DNA of 64,000 nucleotides. Source: Vandiemenella viatica. Lineage: Eukaryota > Arthropoda > Insecta > Orthoptera > Morabidae. This document shows, in pieces, positions 1 to 12,144 of the stretch. The notes beneath the pieces are model-generated. The model was not told where the DNA came from. It did not search any database and was given only the letters and a program-made list of their open reading frames with translations. Each line of letters begins with the position of its first letter. Within the stretch, counting starts at the first letter, position 1. The position numbers and the translations under genes were made by a program. The DNA lies in the NCBI GenBank assembly GCA_031002005.1, contig CM061914.1, positions 17,346,148-17,410,147 of the forward strand, given 5' to 3'.

Positions 1-9
1 GGATTACAG

Positions 10-56
10 ACGGTTCTTGTCCCTCAAACTACCAGTTTGAGGGACTACCTAACCGT
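10..56. repeat. Perfect hairpin of unknown origin
   Basis: Positions 19-30 pair with 34-45 in a 12-bp perfect stem with a 3-nt loop, and ACGGTT at 10-15 pairs with AACCGT at 51-56. It lies in the intron below the 347-610 exon. It could be the core of a small inverted-repeat element or a chance palindrome; no partner termini were identified. Confidence 0.5.
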
Positions 57-147
57 TTAATCCTTGTACTAGCATTTACTGTGCTAATCGGTTCATATAA
101 TATTCAGTAAGAAACGAGAGGGTACTTCAACATTTTTTTATTTTTTT

Positions 148-170
148 TTAATTGCAATGGAGCACAGGCC
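148..170 (-). mobile_element. Ultra-short LINE 3'-end fragment
   Basis: About 23 bp match the terminal sequence of the LINE family described at 14596-15187, including its tail next to a T-run. In the same family the 3' end reads CCTGTGCTCC then ATTGCAATTA. The insert is truncated almost completely and sits about 180 bp from an LRR exon. Confidence 0.6.
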
Positions 171-346
171 AAACATTTTCGTACACGATTAGTGAAAACA
201 CGTATGTCATACTTAATCTGACCTTTCCAAGTCCAGTGTCACAGTGCTTCAACGCAGACCATTGGTTCAGTTCTTTCGGATCACTTACGTATTTGTGGGT
301 GTACTTAGCAAGTATTGACGTAAAGACATTCGCGTGTGCCTTGTAC

Positions 347-610
347 TGACAGCTTGAGCAGGCGCGGCGAGGGGGCGAGCAGCAGGGCGTCGAAGCCCCG
401 CAGCAGGTTGTTGTTGACGAGCAGCGTGGTGAGGTTGTGGAGTCCGCGCAGCGTGCCCCCAGCCAGGAACTCGAGCGAGTTGGCGAACAGGAAGAGCTTC
501 TGCAGGGAGGGCAGTCCCGAGAAGGCGCCCTCGGGCAGTCGGGAGAGCATGTTCTGTCCCAGGTGCAGCTCCCGCAGGCAGGGCAGGCCGCGCAGCTCCA
601 GACCCGACAG
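347..610 (-). CDS. LRR protein gene, fifth exon seen (phase 0 in, phase 0 out)
   Basis: This 264-bp exon encodes 88 residues of extracellular-type leucine-rich repeats (LxxLxxLxLxxNxLxxL, 24-residue period). The acceptor is a pyrimidine-rich tract ending TTCCAG just above 610, and the donor is GTACAAG just below 347. It completes the repeat begun by the exon at 33907-34100: residues LANLTALDLTSNNIVA followed by LSGLELRG make exactly 24. It then adds repeats starting LPCL, LPSL and LHNL. The last one is incomplete, so the gene continues past the left edge of the window. GC content is much higher than the flanking AT-rich intron. LRR proteins of this kind are binding or adhesion scaffolds; no signal peptide, cap or membrane segment lies in the window, so the family (Slit, LGR, acid-labile-subunit-like or other) cannot be assigned. 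Confidence 0.88.
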
Positions 611-2719
611 CTGGAACAACAGGACAGGCTGCAAGGCGGCAGGACGGGCAAATGTCGCGGGTCCCCAGCCGGAGGGGGCCCCCGGTCCTCGCCCACTGTG
701 GCGTCCGGGGCAATAGTAAAGCTAAACAAAAAAATCCGCCTCCAGGGAGGGCCGCATTCGATGAATTTGCCACGGGCCTCAACGGTATAGTTTCGCCACT
801 GCTTACGAGTGATAACCGATGCAGCTGAGGTATTAGGTATAAATTTAGTAGGATTACGCAATATTTTAGTGTATGCGAGTGGTCTCATAACATCGATATA
901 TATATGAGAGAATCTATATTTGAAAAGACTTGGAAATGAAGAGAAGAAGCGAATATAGCCTAGGTATGGGTAATAATCAGAAAATTAAAGGGAAATTCAA
1001 TCCACCACTGAATTTAACGTTGTAGTTACCTAACGGAATATCTTTATTTATATTTACTTCATTAAGTAGTAATATATGGACGCCATCATACCGTACTTAT
1101 ATTTAATTTTATTTGATATTCATATAAACCAGTTACTGCATTCCGAGTGCCACGAAAAGCTTTCAAATAATTCTTTCTAATAATTTAACTGATTAACGTA
1201 TTGTTAACAAGTCAGCTAGAAATGCTGCATTGTTTTAATATACAATATATACACGGTTATCTATTGTATTCTCTCAAATGGCATTCTAAACGACTGTCTC
1301 TAAGCTGTGCCTTATGAGTTTAGTCTAACGAGCTCATTTTCAGAATGTGGCATCAGTAGGTACTGCGCATTAGTAAAATAGAATAGTCTGCTGGGCTGAT
1401 TTTTGCGTGTGCAAAGTCTTCAGTTCTCTTTTCGAAACTCACTCATCACGGATTAGTCAAGAAACTTTAAGTTCTGATGCTCTTTTTTCACTATAGTTTA
1501 AATTTTAACGTGCAACCTATATATCTCCGGTGACTAAAGTTAGGCGTATTTGTAAGTTTCGTTCAGTTAATACAAGAAAAATATTCAGCGAATTCTTGTT
1601 TGGGGTGAGTTGCATCCCATCACATCAAGACAACTGAAAAGCTGAGTGCCATGCCAGGGGGTGGAAGTGAAAATCTTCTGAAGCAGTTGACATCCAAACC
1701 ATCTTCCAACCAGCTAGATTCGTGGGAAGTTTATAAGAGGAATAATTAAACACGACTAACAGCCAATCCATCAGTTATCTCTCTAGCAGCTCACAGCACA
1801 AGATTATTTTACACCAATTTAATGTGGAAACTGTTACAGAAAAGTTATATAAACTTTATAAAATGCAAGAAGCTCGTCTTACGCAATGATTATTATCGGT
1901 TTGAAAGTGTGCTCCAGCGAGCTACACATCATTAAAAAAAAAACTCACTGGTTTTATGTGCATTACTGAACGTTGAATGAGTCTAGGTTAAACCACATGG
2001 GAATGACTCTCTCCAAATGACTGCTCCCCGTATGGAGTCTCTATCTTCTGTGTCACAGCCTTAACATTCTGATTATTTTACTGTGCCTTTCTCTTTAGGA
2101 GTTTATTTTTTATTTTTAACTAATCCTAAGGCATTGCAATTCCATTATCCTCGCATCAAGAGGCAGAATCATTATGTACCCTGTTATCAAAGAATAGCTG
2201 AAGTAATCATGAACGATATTATGTTTCCCTGGGTCCTCTATGCTAGCACCCATTTGCTCGTCTATACTCTTTTCACCTTACTCGAGACTCTCTATAAACT
2301 CTTACTGGCTACACGCAGACTATGTCCTACTTGCTGGTTGGCTAGTGTTTCCAGGCACAGTTGTTGTATTTTGGTACCCTTTGGCGCTGGCTATGATGAC
2401 TGTAAGCACTCAAAGTCGAAGAGTGATGGAGTGACCCTGTAAATGATAAGGTTCAGATTTACGGAGACATCTGGGTTAGATCCCCGATCTCTGTTTTTTG
2501 TATAATTTTTAAAGGATTTAGAGCTGTACTGAGTCAGCTCATCTCATTATTTGGGGGTAGGATTCCAAGCATCCATCATATGTCAGAAACATCTGAACAA
2601 TTGAAGCTAAGACTTTAAATCCATGGTGCTTATTATAGCACCGATGTCAATGTTACATACTGATCAACTTGTAAACATGAGATAAAGACAAATTCAAAGA
2701 AGAGTCAGCTTATTAGATA
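611..2719. other. Intron sequence, nothing recognised
   Basis: This AT-rich stretch begins the 33-kb intron between the exons at 33907-34100 and 347-610. The GC-rich 611-780 segment next to the exon gives long open frames in several phases, but none beyond the exon carries an LRR pattern. I see no coding, RNA or transposon signal from 900 to 2719. Confidence 0.5.
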
Positions 2720-3425
2720 CACAAATAAAAAAATAAAGGTTAATTATGAATATAAGGTGGGGAAAGAATTGCTTGCTGAAGACTTGAAATGTAAATATCT
2801 TGGCATTACATTTGATAACAAGATTAACTGGGCAGTACACATTGGACAGGTGGTAGGAAAAGGTTTCAAAATTCTGCACTTGTTGGAGAGAGTGATGGGG
2901 GGATGTACGAGAGAAGTAAAGGAATTGGGTTACAAAACTTTGGTCAGACCATTGCTCGAATATGGTGGTGTGGTGTTTGCCCCACATTTTACATATCAAA
3001 TACAGGAGTTTGAGAGGATGCAAAAAAGGGCTGCTAAATTTGTTTATGGAAATTATCGCAGAATACAATCAGTGACGGATATGATAAAGGAGCTGGAATA
3101 GGATTCATTGCAAGACAGGAGAATGATTAGGAGGGTCATGGGAGTGTACAGGGCATATACTGGCGATGAGGCATGGAAAGATATTGAAGTAGGTATGAAA
3201 AGTAGTGCATGGAAGGGAAAAGATGACCATGACCATAAGTTGGCACTCGATTTCAGGCACAAGGGTGTGGGAAGATTCTCTTTTTTAGGAAAGGGTGGCA
3301 GGGATTGAAATGAGTTACCAAGAGAAATGATGAATAATTTACCGAAAACGTTGAAAGAATTTAAAGATAAAATTTGTAGAGGTCAAGTGTAGGTGGATGC
3401 AGTATAGGGGGAAGATGGGGAGGGG
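2720..3425 (+). mobile_element. Non-LTR retrotransposon (LINE), 3' fragment
   Basis: This is the 3' end of a LINE reverse transcriptase, 5' truncated. The frame from 2757 reads KYLGITFDNKINW, then LVRPLLEYGGVV and RAAKFVYGNY, the usual thumb and C-terminal region of CR1/Jockey-group LINEs. It is broken by a TAG at 3100-3102, where the sister copy at 14596-15187 has a Trp codon, and by a TGA near 3306. The 3' UTR ends near 3425 without the terminal hairpin seen in other copies, so this copy is truncated at both ends. Clade assignment is tentative. Confidence 0.85.
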
Positions 3426-3479
3426 GGTAACTTTAACCACAAATGCCCAAAACCCCAAGAGGCTTGTCAGCTTGATGGT

Positions 3480-4515
3480 TGCTCCATCATGAGATAGGTC
3501 GTATTTCCTGAGTTTGACGCAGCACCGCTATGCTCCGCTGGTTATTGGTTATTTGCTGGTCTTTAGGAACCTCCCGTACCCAGACACACAGCGGAGTTCC
3601 AGTATTGTAATGCACCATGTCACCAAGCCCCAAGATTGACTGCAATTTAGCAGACAGCCAAAGTGCCCTAGGTTACTGAGTAGTGCGTTGGTCAAATATG
3701 AGAAATCCTGGACGAAAGCCACTAGTTATAACACTGTAAATTTGATCAGTACCAGTTTAAATGTCACAATTATGGAACTAACATCGAAATTACATACATT
3801 CTTAAACCCGCGACTAACTAGCATCTACCCACATATGGACTCCTTTGCTGGCCTGGCAAAAATCTGTAATATCAGCCATCCACTTCTAACGCTAAGACAA
3901 TCTTTTGTTAGTCTCATGATCATAAGTCTCAAGTTTAACAGTTTAAGACATCAATGTTGAGAATCAAGTTCTATGTTTGAAAGTCTACAGAATCAATTTC
4001 GTACACCCCTTTGACTCAGATCGATCGGTGGAAAATATCCTGACTTAGGACATAACTGTTACCAGAAAACCATTGTGTCAAAGACATGCCATACCCTCAC
4101 AAAGATTCAGACAAGACTTATGTAATATATTTTTGCGTGCTAATTTGAAGTACAAATGCCCAATACATCATGATGTTATAGATCCTCCTTGTTTGATAAC
4201 TGGTGGATACTCTAAAATGATGAAGGTCCTATTTACTTGGTATGATTAGGAACCGCTATGCTTCGCCGCTTGGCGATCATTTGTTGTCTTTTATGGGCTT
4301 TGCATACCCAGATAAATAGGGGAAATTCAGCATGATAATGCACCGTGTCACCAAACTCCGATATTACTATTTACCAGACACATAAAGTGTCACAGGTCTT
4401 TAGTGTGTTGGTTGGATATGAGCAATCCTGAACGAGTGTGTCTTGTTAAGACTCAGAAAATCTGATCAGTAACAATGTCGGTGTGACATCCAACCACATA
4501 CATTTAGTCACACAC
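3480..4515. repeat. Pair of diverged direct repeats, about 300 bp each
   Basis: Segments at about 3480-3800 and 4205-4515 align in the same orientation with an offset near 720 bp. Shared landmarks include ACCGCTATGCT, AATGCACC.TGTCACCAA and ATATGAG.AATCCTG.ACGA. They may be old LTR remnants or a tandem duplication; no coding capacity was recognised between them. Confidence 0.6.
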
Positions 4516-5886
4516 CATCATTAGTCAACACACACATTTATACACCTCGGTGCCCGCCATCTCTGTCGTCACGGCAAAATATTCAGACGGTTTCTGTGTA
4601 ATACTTTGGTGTCGATAGGGTGGGAGAGCGGAAAACAAGCTCGGTGGTTGGTTTATACGTAAGAGGCAGATCGCCTCCACTGGGGTGACTGAGGGACGAC
4701 AACCAGCCTTCACCAGCTGTTTTCGCTACTACACTAGACTCTACACAAACCGGGTTGCTGCATAACTACATCCAATTTACCATAAAGTTAAAACCAGGAG
4801 ACTATTCAGCATCATCCCTTCTACCAAAAATGACGAGAGAAGTGCTTCTCTTATCGTCTTCATACAGCTAAATTGCGGTGACACCAAGCGACTCAATGTT
4901 GGTTCGTCATATAAACTTGACTTTGAACCTGTAGTTGTACCAGAAAATGTTGGTTTCTTAAAATTACGCTTATACTTTCTGACTGGAAAGTACTGACCAA
5001 AGTGACCTGTAGAGTTTCTGGGTTCTTTAATAATAGCGATAACATGCAGACGACTGTATCACATGGCGACTATACTCTCTTCGCGAACAGTGTCTGGAAC
5101 AAAAAGATTTTAACAGTGCTGTTTAGTGTATTTCTCGATGAATCAATAAGAAGCGTCCTAATCGAAGTCCAGCCTGCAGGGAGCAGTACTATCAACACTA
5201 TGAAGTCATAGATCCTTCAAGTTATCAAGTTTTATAAAGGATTTGTAACCAATTTATAAGTTAAAGTGTTAAAAGACCATTCTCTTTGTTCGATACAAAG
5301 ACTAAAAGATGTGAATATTGATAATGTACATGTCAGTGAAGTATCTTACAACCGCAGTTAAACACTGGATTACGCTAAGATAAAATACTCAACTAGAAAT
5401 TAAAGCATATAAAAATTTGTTTGTGTATGATACTGTTAAATGGAAAGCGCAACAAGATTTAATGTACTGTGTAGAGGGAACTGAGTATGTGGCACAACCA
5501 AGATGTGAATAAAAAAACATTATATGACATTTTTTTCATTCATTTTCTACCAACCATTTTAAAATAGAAATTAAAGCAATGAATATGTTAATTCTATTTC
5601 AAAAGATGCAGAAATGAGTTTTCTGGATCTGTTTGAGCCCCACGTGAAACTATACAAGTTGAACACCCATATCGATAACGTACAAACAGAAATAATAATG
5701 CAGCCATGAGCGCCGGGAGGTGGGTGCAAGGGGGTGCGTGCACGTCCCTGCTATGAAAGAAAATACAAAAAGATTAACACATTCGCGACGGAGCCCGAAT
5801 CTGACTCGAGCGGCCGTTAACTGCCGATTTCCGCTGCCTTGTAAGTCAGATCCCGGTTTTTCGTCACGGTATTGTGTCTGTCGATG
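4516..5886. other. Intron sequence, nothing recognised
   Basis: AT-rich sequence without a recognisable gene, RNA or transposon. A GC-richer patch at 5700-5880 directly precedes the CsRn1-like element and is not part of it. Confidence 0.5.
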
Positions 5887-5890
5887 TTTC

Positions 5891-6196
5891 TGTGGAGTAA
5901 CTACACTTTACAGTCTACACAGTATTAAATGAAAGCTGAGGTGTACTCAAGCACAGCTATTTATTACGCAAGAGGTTGCATACACAAAAACAGCGGTAGC
6001 GCGACACAGGTAATGAATACAAGTTCATATGCAGCACGTGGCTAGCAGCCGACTGACTCCAAGTAGTACGGTTGTCTCCCACCTGGTCTAGTTGGCGCTC
6101 CCATCGGCTCGATCAGGGCGCCGGCTGTTGGCAAAGAGGTCGATTGCGATGCCGACTGGTGGCGAAGGTTTGTACTTAAGGCTAGGCTCCACCACA
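5891..6196 (-). repeat. 3' LTR of the CsRn1-like element
   Basis: The LTR is 306 bp, starting TGTGGAGTAA and ending CCACCACA on the plus strand, so both ends are TG...CA. It is closely similar to 10427-10740. A G-rich polypurine tract (minus-strand TGGGGGGAGAATGG) adjoins it near 6199-6212. It lacks the roughly 14-bp segments at about 10535 and 10672 found in the other LTR. Confidence 0.88.
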
Positions 6197-6216
6197 ACCA
6201 TTCTCCCCCCAGTGAC

Positions 6217-9176
6217 TTACTCAGGGAGAGTAAGGAACGAGACTCGCTTCTTGCCACCGGTGCTGGTGTCTGCACGGGAACACCTCGCGTAGGTTCCCAT
6301 GGGTCGGTCCATTGATGCAGATGGGTGCGTCAGTGTTAGTGGATGTTCTGCTTGGGAGGCGTCGGTATGGTCGTGGTCCGTTTTGGAGATGAAGGCAGGC
6401 TTCAGCATATCCACTGAGACTGTCTTGTCCTCCCCGTTGATTTTAATCACTAACACTCTGTCACTGATGCGCCTGACGACTTCATGTGGCCCTGTGTAAG
6501 GTGGTTCAAGAGGCTTCTTCACAGAGTCTACACGTTTGAAGACATGGGTACAGGTATATACGTCTTTCAGTAGAAACAGGCGAGCCTTGGTGTGGACCTG
6601 GCGGCGCGGATGTGCTCTCAAAACTTCTCCAGTAAGAACTGTGGATCAGCTGGAGTGTCTTCAGAGGTGAAGAATTCGCCAGGCAGTCGAAGTGGCGTCC
6701 CAAAGAGAAGTTCAGCTGGAGAGGCCTTCAGATCCTCCTTGTAGGCGGTGCGTAGGCCAAGGAGAACGGCTGGCAATAGGTCTGGCCGACGTAGATGAGT
6801 GTTGCACACCAAACCCGCTTTTAGCGAACGGTCCCACCGTTCGAAGGGTCCATTGGACTGCGGATGGTATGGCGTGGTGCGAATTCACTGAGCTCCTATC
6901 AGGCGCGATAGTGCGGTGAAGAGAGCTGACTCAAACTGTGGACCTTGATCTGTAGAGCTCGTAAGTGGAGTGCCGAATAGACAGATCAATTGTGTGTAGA
7001 AGGCTGAGGCAACTGTATCAGCTAGTATGTTGCTGAGTGGGATGGCCATTGGTTATCTGGTGAAACGGTCAATAATGGTAAGGCAGTACCGGAAATATGC
7101 GACTTGCGGCAGCTCGAAGAGGTCCAGGTGGATGTGGTCGAACCGGTTGTTAGGAACAGCAATATTGAATGGTGTCAGTCGGTTGTGACCGTGAACTTTA
7201 GCTCGCTGACACGGTATGCATCTTCGAGTCCATAGGAGTGCATCCCGTCTGATGCCTGGCCACACGTAGCGTTCCTTCAGCATCCGTGCAGTGACTCTGA
7301 CACTAGGATGCGAAAGCCCATGAACGGCGTCGAATGCCCGTCGCCTGAGATTCTGGGGGATGTAGGGCCTCACTCGATTTTCCAGAACGTTGCAAATTAT
7401 ATCGAGGCCGTCAATGCATAGAGACTGCAAGTTGAGTAGTGTGGATTCCCGGAGTGTGGGCAGCTCTTCATCGGCGATCTGCGCCCGGTGGATCTCCTCG
7501 TGGCTGATCGTCGTTGACATGGGGATGGAGTTTATGCGGGGAGTGCATCGGCCACGACGTTGTCTTCACCCCGTGTGTGGACAATCTCAGTGGTTAACTG
7601 TGATATATAGTCCAGGTGGCGCAACTGGCGCGGAGATGCCTTCTCCGGTCGCTGCGAAAAGGTATGCGTCATGGGTTTATGGTCTGTTTGGATGATGAAG
7701 TGTCGGCCCTCAAGAATGTGCTGAAAGAAACGAATGGCCGCATAGATGGCGAGAAGCTCTCGGTCGTAGGTGCTGTAACGGGTTTCGGCTGGGATGAGCT
7801 TCCGTGAGTAAAACCTCAGTGGTCTCCAGGTCCCATCCTGAAGCTGTTCAAGAACGGCTCCGATGGCCGTGTCGGATGCATCAGTCCTCAGACAAAGGTT
7901 CGCTGACGGCGAGAGGAAAGTCGTTTGTACAGCGTGGGCAACACCACGCTTGCAGGCAGCAAACGCTTGCTCAGTAGCGGGAGTCCTAGGAACTGGGCGT
8001 TAGTCGTTGCGTTTAGAGTCCTTCAGTAGGTCGTTAAGTGGCGCCTGCATCTGTGTAGCGCCAGGGATGCACCTCCTGTAGTAGTTGATCATTTCCAGGA
8101 ACCGATGGAGATCGGAGATGGTCTGAGGTTGTGCATACGACGCGACGGCTTGGACTCTTTCCGCCGGGGGCTTGTAACCGGAAGCATTGACTGTGTAGCT
8201 CAGGTAGATAACCTCTGATTTCCCGAACTGGCACTTCTTCTGATTGATTGTTAGTCTGTTTGCACGGAGGATGTCGAACACTGTGGTGAGGTGCTTTAAG
8301 TGCTCCTCGTGTTATTTGGAGAAAATGATCAAGTCATCGATGAAACAGCCAACAAAGTCCAGACCTCGAAGCAGATTGTCCATGTGGTGTTGAAAGGTCT
8401 GTGCCGTAGGCCGGGTGGCATGCCGACGAACTCTAAAAGTCCGAAGGGCGTCGTCACTGCGGTCTTGGGAATGTCTGACTTGGCAACCGGAATCTGGTGG
8501 TAGGCACGGACCAAGTCGATTGTGGAGAACACTGAGCAGCCATGGAGACGCTGAAGGATGCTCTCTCCGTGGGGACAGGATAACGGGCAGGAACAGTGAT
8601 CCCGTTGAGCCGCCTGTAGTCGCCGGTAGTTCGCCAACCGCCGAGTTTCTTCGGAACCAGGTGAATCGGGCTGACCCACTTACTGTTTGAGGGTCGTATC
8701 ACGCCGTGATGCAGCAGCAGGTCGAAATCCTCCTATGTAGCTTTCAATTACTCGCTGGTGAGTCGGCGAGAGCGATCAAAGACAGGAGGGCCAGTAGTCT
8801 CAGTGTGGTGAATCACAACATTGTCAGACTGGGTGACGGGAACAGTGTTATGCCTCGTGATGTCTATGTAGCGGCTGAGCAGGTCGGCATAGATCTTGTC
8901 CTGGTCACCCATGCAGGCGTTCTGGTTCATGGTGGAGACTGTGTGGATGGTGGCTTCACAGAGTTGGCCCCTGGTCGTCAGAGATGTAAGAGGATCGATG
9001 AGGCGTCTCCCTTTCAGGTCCAGGAGCAGAGAGTGGTGAACTAGGAAATCCGCTCCAATTATGGCTGCCTTGACATCTGCAATAATGAAGGACCATTTGA
9101 ATGCTCGGCGTAAGTTAAGGTTTTTGTCGATAGGGGTGAATGACGGTCCCGTTCGCGGCGTACAGCTGGAAGTCAT
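6217..9176 (-). pseudogene. Degraded pol (protease-RT-RNase H-integrase) of the CsRn1-like element
   Basis: Pol fragments lie colinearly on the minus strand in shifting frames. 8748-9176 has the protease end (GADFLVHH) and the RT start (TTGPPVFDRSRRL). 8329-8702 has RT motifs such as SNSKWVSPIHLVPKK and FSTIDLVRAYHQIPV. 8000-8281 has the RT/RNase H connection (RANRLTINQKKCQFGKSEV). 7053-7520 has the integrase H2C2 finger (LSHPSVRVTARMLKERY, CIPCQRAK) and the first catalytic Asp region (FDHIHLDLFELP). 6217-6621 has the C-terminal GPY/F-like module (PPYTGPHEVVRR). RNase H between about 7550 and 7990 survives only as scattered shifted pieces. The copy is non-functional in its own right. Confidence 0.88.
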
Positions 9177-9596
9177 TCTTCTTGCAACATCCGGAAATGG
9201 AGGCCTTAGGTACCAGTGAAATAACCGAGCCAGAGTCGACCAAGAACCTCATGTTCGTTTTACGGCCGTAGAGATGCAATCGGTATTCCTTAGTGAGGCG
9301 GGCGTTTGTGGTGCTGTCGCCGGCCGCCTGAACAATCGGCAGCGCCTCTAGTTTTCCGACGGCTGTCTGGATGCGTAAGAGCAGGGCGGCTCGCAGCTCC
9401 TAGCGTCTTTTCCAAAGCGACGGTGATAGAATCAGACTGTGGCCCTTGATAGGGAGCGTCTGCAGTAGCGAGAACTGCTGCGATCACTGCTAGGCTCACG
9501 TGCGCGGCCACGTTCGTTGAAGCTGCTGATGAGCGTGGCATTGATCTTGCACAGCTCAGCCACGGCCAGCTTCAAATTTGAGATTTCTTCTGTGAG

Positions 9597-10325
9597 CTAT
9601 TTGAGCGGATCGGCAGGCAGGCGGTCCGGAGATCGTGACTTGGAACGCGTGTGGCCAGCAGCCATAACGGTTGGAGCAGACTGCATCTCATGTAGCTCGT
9701 CCGCGATCTTCGCATGTTCTTCAAGGGAGACGCCCTTCACCAGCATCAAATAGCGTTGGATTGACGGAGGCAGCAAGGCAAGCCAGCGAATCCTGATGAC
9801 GTCCGGAGTTGCTCTGCCGCCGGCCAGGGTAGTTATTTGCCTGAGGAGTTGTGTTGGTTTTTTGTCACCGAGCTCCAACACGGTGAGGGCCTTGTGAAGC
9901 TGGCGGTCGGCTGAGTCTGTCAGCCGGCTGATAATCTCGGTTTTTAGGCGAACATATCTGTTCTCCTCAGGCGGATTAGACAGCAGGGCTGCTATCTCCG
10001 TCATGATTTCAGAATCAAGTGCGCCGACAAGAAGATTATACCTCGCAGCGTCGGAAGTAATGCGGTGTGTGTAAAACTGGGAATCAACTTGAATAAACCA
10101 CATATGCGGGCAATGTTTCCAGAACGGCGGCAACTTCATAGTACCCGCAGACAACACAGCCGGGGCAGCGTCCGTTAGCTGAGGCGGTGCGGGCTTGTCA
10201 TTGTTGTCCGCTTCAAACAAAGAGTCTGTGTTTGCAGTCATTCTAGTTTCTGGAGCTCGTGGTTCGATTGATTTCCTCGTCAGAGAACGCTGAATCGGCT
10301 TAACACTTAGAACTTTACAACACAC
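9597..10325 (-). CDS. Gag-like protein of the CsRn1-like element
   Basis: This is a 242-aa open frame just downstream of the 5' LTR and primer site. The core has the arthropod Gypsy/CsRn1 capsid pattern: LPPFWKHCPHMWFIQVDSQF near residue 66, then a LVGALDSEI segment and a SRLTDSADRQLHKAL segment. It ends RSKSRSPDRLPADPLK at a TAG. Such Gag proteins normally extend into a basic region, so this may be a truncated Gag; pol-type sequence begins farther down in other frames. The start methionine is not certain, and a start at the later MTANTD is possible. Gag packages the element RNA into particles. Confidence 0.8.
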   Translation of the reverse strand: MCCKVLSVKPIQRSLTRKSIEPRAPETRMTANTDSLFEADNNDKPAPPQLTDAAPAVLSAGTMKLPPFWKHCPHMWFIQVDSQFYTHRITSDAARYNLLVGALDSEIMTEIAALLSNPPEENRYVRLKTEIISRLTDSADRQLHKALTVLELGDKKPTQLLRQITTLAGGRATPDVIRIRWLALLPPSIQRYLMLVKGVSLEEHAKIADELHEMQSAPTVMAAGHTRSKSRSPDRLPADPLK

Positions 10326-10406
10326 AGTTCAACACTGAGTACAAAATTGGATATAGTCACGGGTAAGCTGAAGCATGTGTTCTATGCTACGACGAAGTAC
10401 GCACAT

Positions 10407-10424
10407 ATCACGTCGGGGTCACCA
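10407..10424 (-). other. Primer binding site complementary to tRNA-Trp
   Basis: On the plus strand ATCACGTCGGGGTCACCA equals the 3' end of insect tRNA-Trp including CCA, so the minus-strand RNA would pair with that tRNA. It lies two bases from the 5' LTR edge at 10427. tRNA-Trp priming is typical of CsRn1-lineage Gypsy elements. Confidence 0.9.
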
Positions 10425-10426
10425 GT

Positions 10427-10740
10427 TACGGAGTACCTACACTCTACACAGTATTGAATGAAAGCTGAGGTGTACTTAAGCACAGCTATTTATTACGCAT
10501 GAGGTTGCATACACAAAAACAGAACACGCGGTAGCGCGACACAGATAATAAATACAAGTTCATATGCAGCACGTGGCTAGCAGCCGACTGACTGCAAGTA
10601 GTATCGTTTACTCCTACCTGTTCTAGTTGGCACTCCCGTTGGCTCGATCAGGGCGCCGGCTGTTGGCAAATAAGTGTACCATGGCGCGGTCGATTGCGAC
10701 GCCGACTGTTGGCGAAGGTTTGTACTTTAGGCTAGGCTCC
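10427..10740 (-). repeat. 5' LTR of the CsRn1-like element, split
   Basis: Most of the 5' LTR lies here. Its last six bases (ACCACA) are displaced to 12450-12455 by an insertion. The two LTRs differ by scattered substitutions and small indels, for example AACACGCGG present only here near 10523 and AAGTGTACCATGGCGC near 10672. The inner edge has mutated from TGTGGAG to TACGGAG. Confidence 0.88.
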
Positions 10741-10879
10741 GACGAAGTGCCATTCTCTGCCTCTTCCTCGTAGGCAGTGTACTGCGAAGCCTTTGTCTTT
10801 CGACATTTACTTCGACTTCATATGATGTGGTATTACTTCACTGTTGGTCTTGCATCACGTTTTGGCACTTTGTCTTAAA

Positions 10880-11944
10880 TCATAATGCGAGCGGCTGCTG
10901 TGTGGCAGCCATACTCGCTGTCCATTGAGTCATACTGGCGATGAGTTGCGTAAGCATCTCGCTGATAGTGTTCAATTTCGGTCCCCACTGCACATCTGCT
11001 GCAATATGTTCACAGCATCTGTGCAGGACAAGTGTTCCGCCACGTAGGGTAGCGGTCTTCACTTTCGAAGCGGGACGAGGTGAGGCGCGGTGTCTTGACC
11101 AATCCTCTTCGCTGGGCGTTGCAGCGTGCTTGTTGGTCTGACGACAAACTGTTCTGGCAGCTTGCGACGTCGGGCCCTTTCCAGCGGCTGAGTCCCCCTG
11201 CATGTCAGGCGCCGACTCAGCACGAGGTCTTACTTGTCTCTTCTGCAACCGTCGTTTCCTGCTGGGACATCCGCGATGGCAGGCTGAGTGATGTCCACCG
11301 CAGTTGCAGCAGATCGGATCCTCCTTTGGTCTGGGATAGTCTGCTGGTTGATGTTCTTCCCCGCAGAGAACACACCTCTGCCTTATGGTGCCTTGTCTCG
11401 CACAGTGGTTGAAGCCTTGACACTTGAAACACTGTACTATTTCTTGCGTCTTCGGCTTCACGGCAGGAGTAGAAGTCGACTTGTCAGCAGTTGCGGAGCT
11501 GTTGTCATCTGTTTTGGAAGTTGTCTTGACGTTACGCTGTAGATAGTCGTCGTACGGATATGTTCTCCTCTTGCAACCTGTTAATGACTGTCCTCCAGTC
11601 AGTCAGGTTGAAGGCCATGATGATTAGTCCATCTAGTTGTGGCCATGCAAGCAGCGGCAGTCCAGTGCAGCGCTGCAGCCGGTCGAGTAATCCGACACAA
11701 TCACTGGTAGAAGTCGTAGATAGATGGGATATGTGGGACCCTCTTCCATGAGAGGGTCGGTGACATCCATCATCTCAGAGGTCTCTTGGGGTTGGTGCAC
11801 CACACACGCAGCCGGCTTGGGCTGCGCTGCAATAAACCTAAACGGTGGGAGCGTATCCGGGATCGCTTCCACACGAGCAGCGATCTCAGCCATCCGCCGT
11901 TCAAGCGCACCGATCATAGCGTTAGTTGCCTTCCAGCCACTCAT
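10880..11944 (-). pseudogene. ORF1 (Gag-like zinc-knuckle protein) of the ORF1-only LINE
   Basis: The minus-strand frame starting MSGWKATNAMIGALERRMAE at 11944 is a predicted helical N-terminus. After frame breaks between about 11630 and 11470, the C-terminal half at 10880-11461 carries three cysteine/histidine knuckles: CFKCQGFNHCARQ, CVLCGEEHQPADY and CCNCGGHHSACHRGC. They are followed by a basic stretch (PSRKRRLQKRQVRP). This arrangement is typical of I/Jockey/R1-type LINE ORF1 proteins, which bind element RNA. The second knuckle lacks a final cysteine, and the first is changed at its last position. Confidence 0.75.
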
Positions 11945-12144
11945 CTTCTGCGTTGCTTGCTACTTGCAGTACGCGAAGCAAAAGACCTCGAAGTGAACAA
12001 GCACCCGCTGACGGACCAACGCAACGACGGATGTGTGCCCAATACTTCGCTATAGAGAAGTTGCCCGCGCATAAGTCAAGCGGAAAACAAGGAAGTCTTT
12101 GAGGAAGTTCCTCGAGGACAGCAACAAGGAAAGAAGTGTGGAGC

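Noticed and set aside
148..888. Long minus-strand frame of 246 aa and several plus-strand frames over 285-790
   Set aside because: They overlap the GC-rich LRR exon in the wrong phase or read its antisense; composition (Ser/Cys/Arg runs) is that of shadow frames.
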